Below are positions 62,444 to 64,000 of a DNA stretch of 64,000 nucleotides, piece by piece (positions within the stretch are counted from its first letter, which is position 1; every line of letters begins with the position of its first letter). Origin of the DNA: Methylovorus mays (GTDB lineage Bacteria > Pseudomonadota > Gammaproteobacteria > Burkholderiales > Methylophilaceae); the NCBI RefSeq assembly GCF_020531915.1, contig NZ_JAJAVG010000004.1:620001-684000 (forward strand), read 5' to 3'. The position numbers and the translations under genes are program-made. Below the pieces are notes generated by a model. The model ran no database searches. It was not told where the DNA came from and saw only the letters and a list, made by a program, of their open reading frames with translations.

Positions 62444-64000
62444 ATGTTAAGCAAACTCAATTCCCCGCAACGTGAAGCGGTCAAATATCTGGACGGCCCT
62501 TTGCTGGTGCTCGCCGGTGCGGGCAGCGGCAAGACCCGCGTCATCACGCAGAAAATCGCCTATCTGATCGAGCAATGCGGCTATCAGCCACGCGAAATCG
62601 CGGCCATCACGTTTACCAACAAAGCGGCACGTGAGATGCAGGAACGGGTGGGGCATCTGCTGGAAGGCAAGTCGGCCAAGGGCCTGACCATTGCCACCTT
62701 CCACTCGCTGGGCTTGCAGATGCTGCGGCAGGAAGCTGCCCTGCTCGGCTACAAGCCGCAGTTTTCCATTCTGGACTCTTCCGACAGCTACAAGATACTG
62801 GCCGACGTGCTGGCCACCACCGACAAGCAGCTGCTGCGCCGCACGCAATCGCAGATTTCACAGTGGAAGAATGCCTTCATCAACCCGGACCAGGCCAAGG
62901 CCCAGGCCGACGAAGAACTGACGCACGCCGCCGCCAAGGTGTATCAGCTTTACCAGCAAACCCTCAAGGCCTACCAGGCGGTGGACTTTGATGACCTGAT
63001 CAAGCTGCCGGTGGAGCTGTTTGAACAGCACCGCGAGGCGCTGGAAAAATGGCAGCGCAAGCTCAAGTACCTGCTGATTGATGAATACCAGGATACCAAT
63101 GCCTGCCAGTACAAGCTGGTCAAGCTGCTGACAGGCGTCGAAGGCCGCTTTACCGCCGTGGGTGACGATGACCAGGCGATTTATGGCTGGCGTGGCGCCG
63201 ATGTGGAAAACCTGCGACAGCTGACCGAAGATTTCTCGCGGCTCAAGGTGATCAAGCTGGAGCAGAACTACCGCTCCACCGTGCGCATCCTGCGGGCGGC
63301 CAACCAGGTGATCGCCAACAACCCCAAGCTGTTTGACAAGAAACTGTGGAGTGAGCTGGGCACGGGTGACCTCATTCAGGTTAGCGCTGCGCGCGATGAA
63401 GACCACGAGGCAGAGTCCGTGGTCATGAAGCTGATGGCGCACAAATTCGAGCACCGTACGCAGTTTTCCGATTACGCGATTCTGTATCGCGGCAATCATC
63501 AGGCGCGCATTTTCGAGCAGCAATTGCGCAACCACAAGGTGCCTTACACCGTCTCTGGCGGCCAGTCGTTCTTCGACAAGGCCGAGATCAAGGATCTGGT
63601 GGCCTATCTGCGGTTGATCGCCAATGAAGACGATGATCCGGCGTTTATCCGCGCCGCCACCACCCCGAAAAAAGGCATAGGCAACACCACGCTGGAACGC
63701 CTGGGTGAATATGCCCGCGACCATCACCTTTCGCTATTTGCCGCCGCATTTGAGGGCGACTTTCAACGCGAGCTGGGCGCCCGCCAGCTGGAAGATTTGC
63801 TGACCTTCTGCCAGTACATCAACCGCGTGCAGGAGCGTGCCACGCGCGATCCGGCAGGCGAGATGCTGAACGACATGCTGAATGCCATCCAGTACGAAGC
63901 CTTTCTTTACGACAGTGAGGAGCCACGCGCCGCCGAAAGCAAATGGAAAAACGTGCTGGACTTTACCGGCTGGCTCACCAAAAAAGGCAATGAGGACGAG
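62444..64000 (+). CDS. rep: Rep/UvrD-family DNA helicase, 5' part (runs off window)
   Basis: 519 codons are visible and the frame is open at the edge. Starts MLSKLNSPQREAVKYLDGP. Superfamily 1A motifs: Walker A AGAGSGKTRVI, TFTNKAAREM, DEYQDTNACQ, VGDDDQAIYGWRGAD, EQNYRS. The short N-terminus and SILDSSDSYKIL favour Rep over UvrD or PcrA. It is a 3'-5' helicase helping replication forks. No strong ribosome site is seen before the ATG. Confidence 0.93.
   Translation, partial: MLSKLNSPQREAVKYLDGPLLVLAGAGSGKTRVITQKIAYLIEQCGYQPREIAAITFTNKAAREMQERVGHLLEGKSAKGLTIATFHSLGLQMLRQEAALLGYKPQFSILDSSDSYKILADVLATTDKQLLRRTQSQISQWKNAFINPDQAKAQADEELTHAAAKVYQLYQQTLKAYQAVDFDDLIKLPVELFEQHREALEKWQRKLKYLLIDEYQDTNACQYKLVKLLTGVEGRFTAVGDDDQAIYGWRGADVENLRQLTEDFSRLKVIKLEQNYRSTVRILRAANQVIANNPKLFDKKLWSELGTGDLIQVSAARDEDHEAESVVMKLMAHKFEHRTQFSDYAILYRGNHQARIFEQQLRNHKVPYTVSGGQSFFDKAEIKDLVAYLRLIANEDDDPAFIRAATTPKKGIGNTTLERLGEYARDHHLSLFAAAFEGDFQRELGARQLEDLLTFCQYINRVQERATRDPAGEMLNDMLNAIQYEAFLYDSEEPRAAESKWKNVLDFTGWLTKKGNEDE

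Overview
The window reads as a chromosomal segment of a moderately GC-rich Gram-negative bacterium, most likely a betaproteobacterium. A methylotroph of the Methylophilaceae would fit the gene styles (MetE/MetR pair, B12-switched class Ia ribonucleotide reductase, AaeAB-like efflux), but that assignment is an inference. Genes are dense and mostly on the minus strand. No tRNA, rRNA, CRISPR array or intact insertion sequence was seen.

Layout. (1) 1-2734: two tandem RTX-repeat proteins, the first cut by the window edge, with nearly identical N-termini. (2) 3204-12559: a minus-strand cell-surface-signalling operon in the order ECF sigma factor, FecR-like anti-sigma regulator, STN-type TonB-dependent receptor, classical autotransporter. 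Receptor and autotransporter overlap by ATGA and both carry a related, extra C-terminal NTF2/SnoaL-like domain beyond their beta-barrels. I consider this the most unusual system in the window. (3) 12764-18800: an accessory island with two perfect palindromes, a Fic-domain protein, a 58-residue ORF and a decayed type I restriction-modification locus (intact hsdS with a long C-terminal extension; hsdR and hsdM fused out of frame by a deletion). (4) 18936-23424: nrdA-nrdB behind a cobalamin riboswitch whose downstream leader sequesters the Shine-Dalgarno sequence. (5) 23602-29741: a type VI secretion effector module (VgrG, DUF4123 adaptor, a 38-codon coupled mini-ORF, DUF3304 membrane protein, DUF2235/Tle1-like lipase).

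(6) 29976-34668: a DMT-type transporter, the metE/metR divergent pair with a MetR box, and a Pro/Ala-rich lipoprotein. (7) 34789-40359: a tripartite aromatic-acid/drug efflux operon (OMF lipoprotein, FUSC pump, DUF1656, membrane fusion protein) and a divergent-in-control MarR repressor; matching operators lie in front of the pump operon and of marR. (8) 40572-52757: hrpA, then the pbpC / alpha-2-macroglobulin pair. (9) 52860-58213: a small periplasmic protein, YihY, a methyltransferase, then an outer-membrane protein / FMN-binding protein / ApbE / small haem-like membrane protein group with a Fur-like sequence inside its promoter. (10) 58287-64000: YlqF GTPase, two diguanylate cyclases around a MEKHLA/PAS-like protein, and the 5' part of a Rep/UvrD helicase gene running off the window.

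How they work together: several units look designed for interaction with the outside (RTX secretion, autotransporter with surface signalling, T6SS effector, efflux), while the island at 13-19 kb is a defence locus in decay. All functional calls come from motif reading of translated frames; no database search was run.
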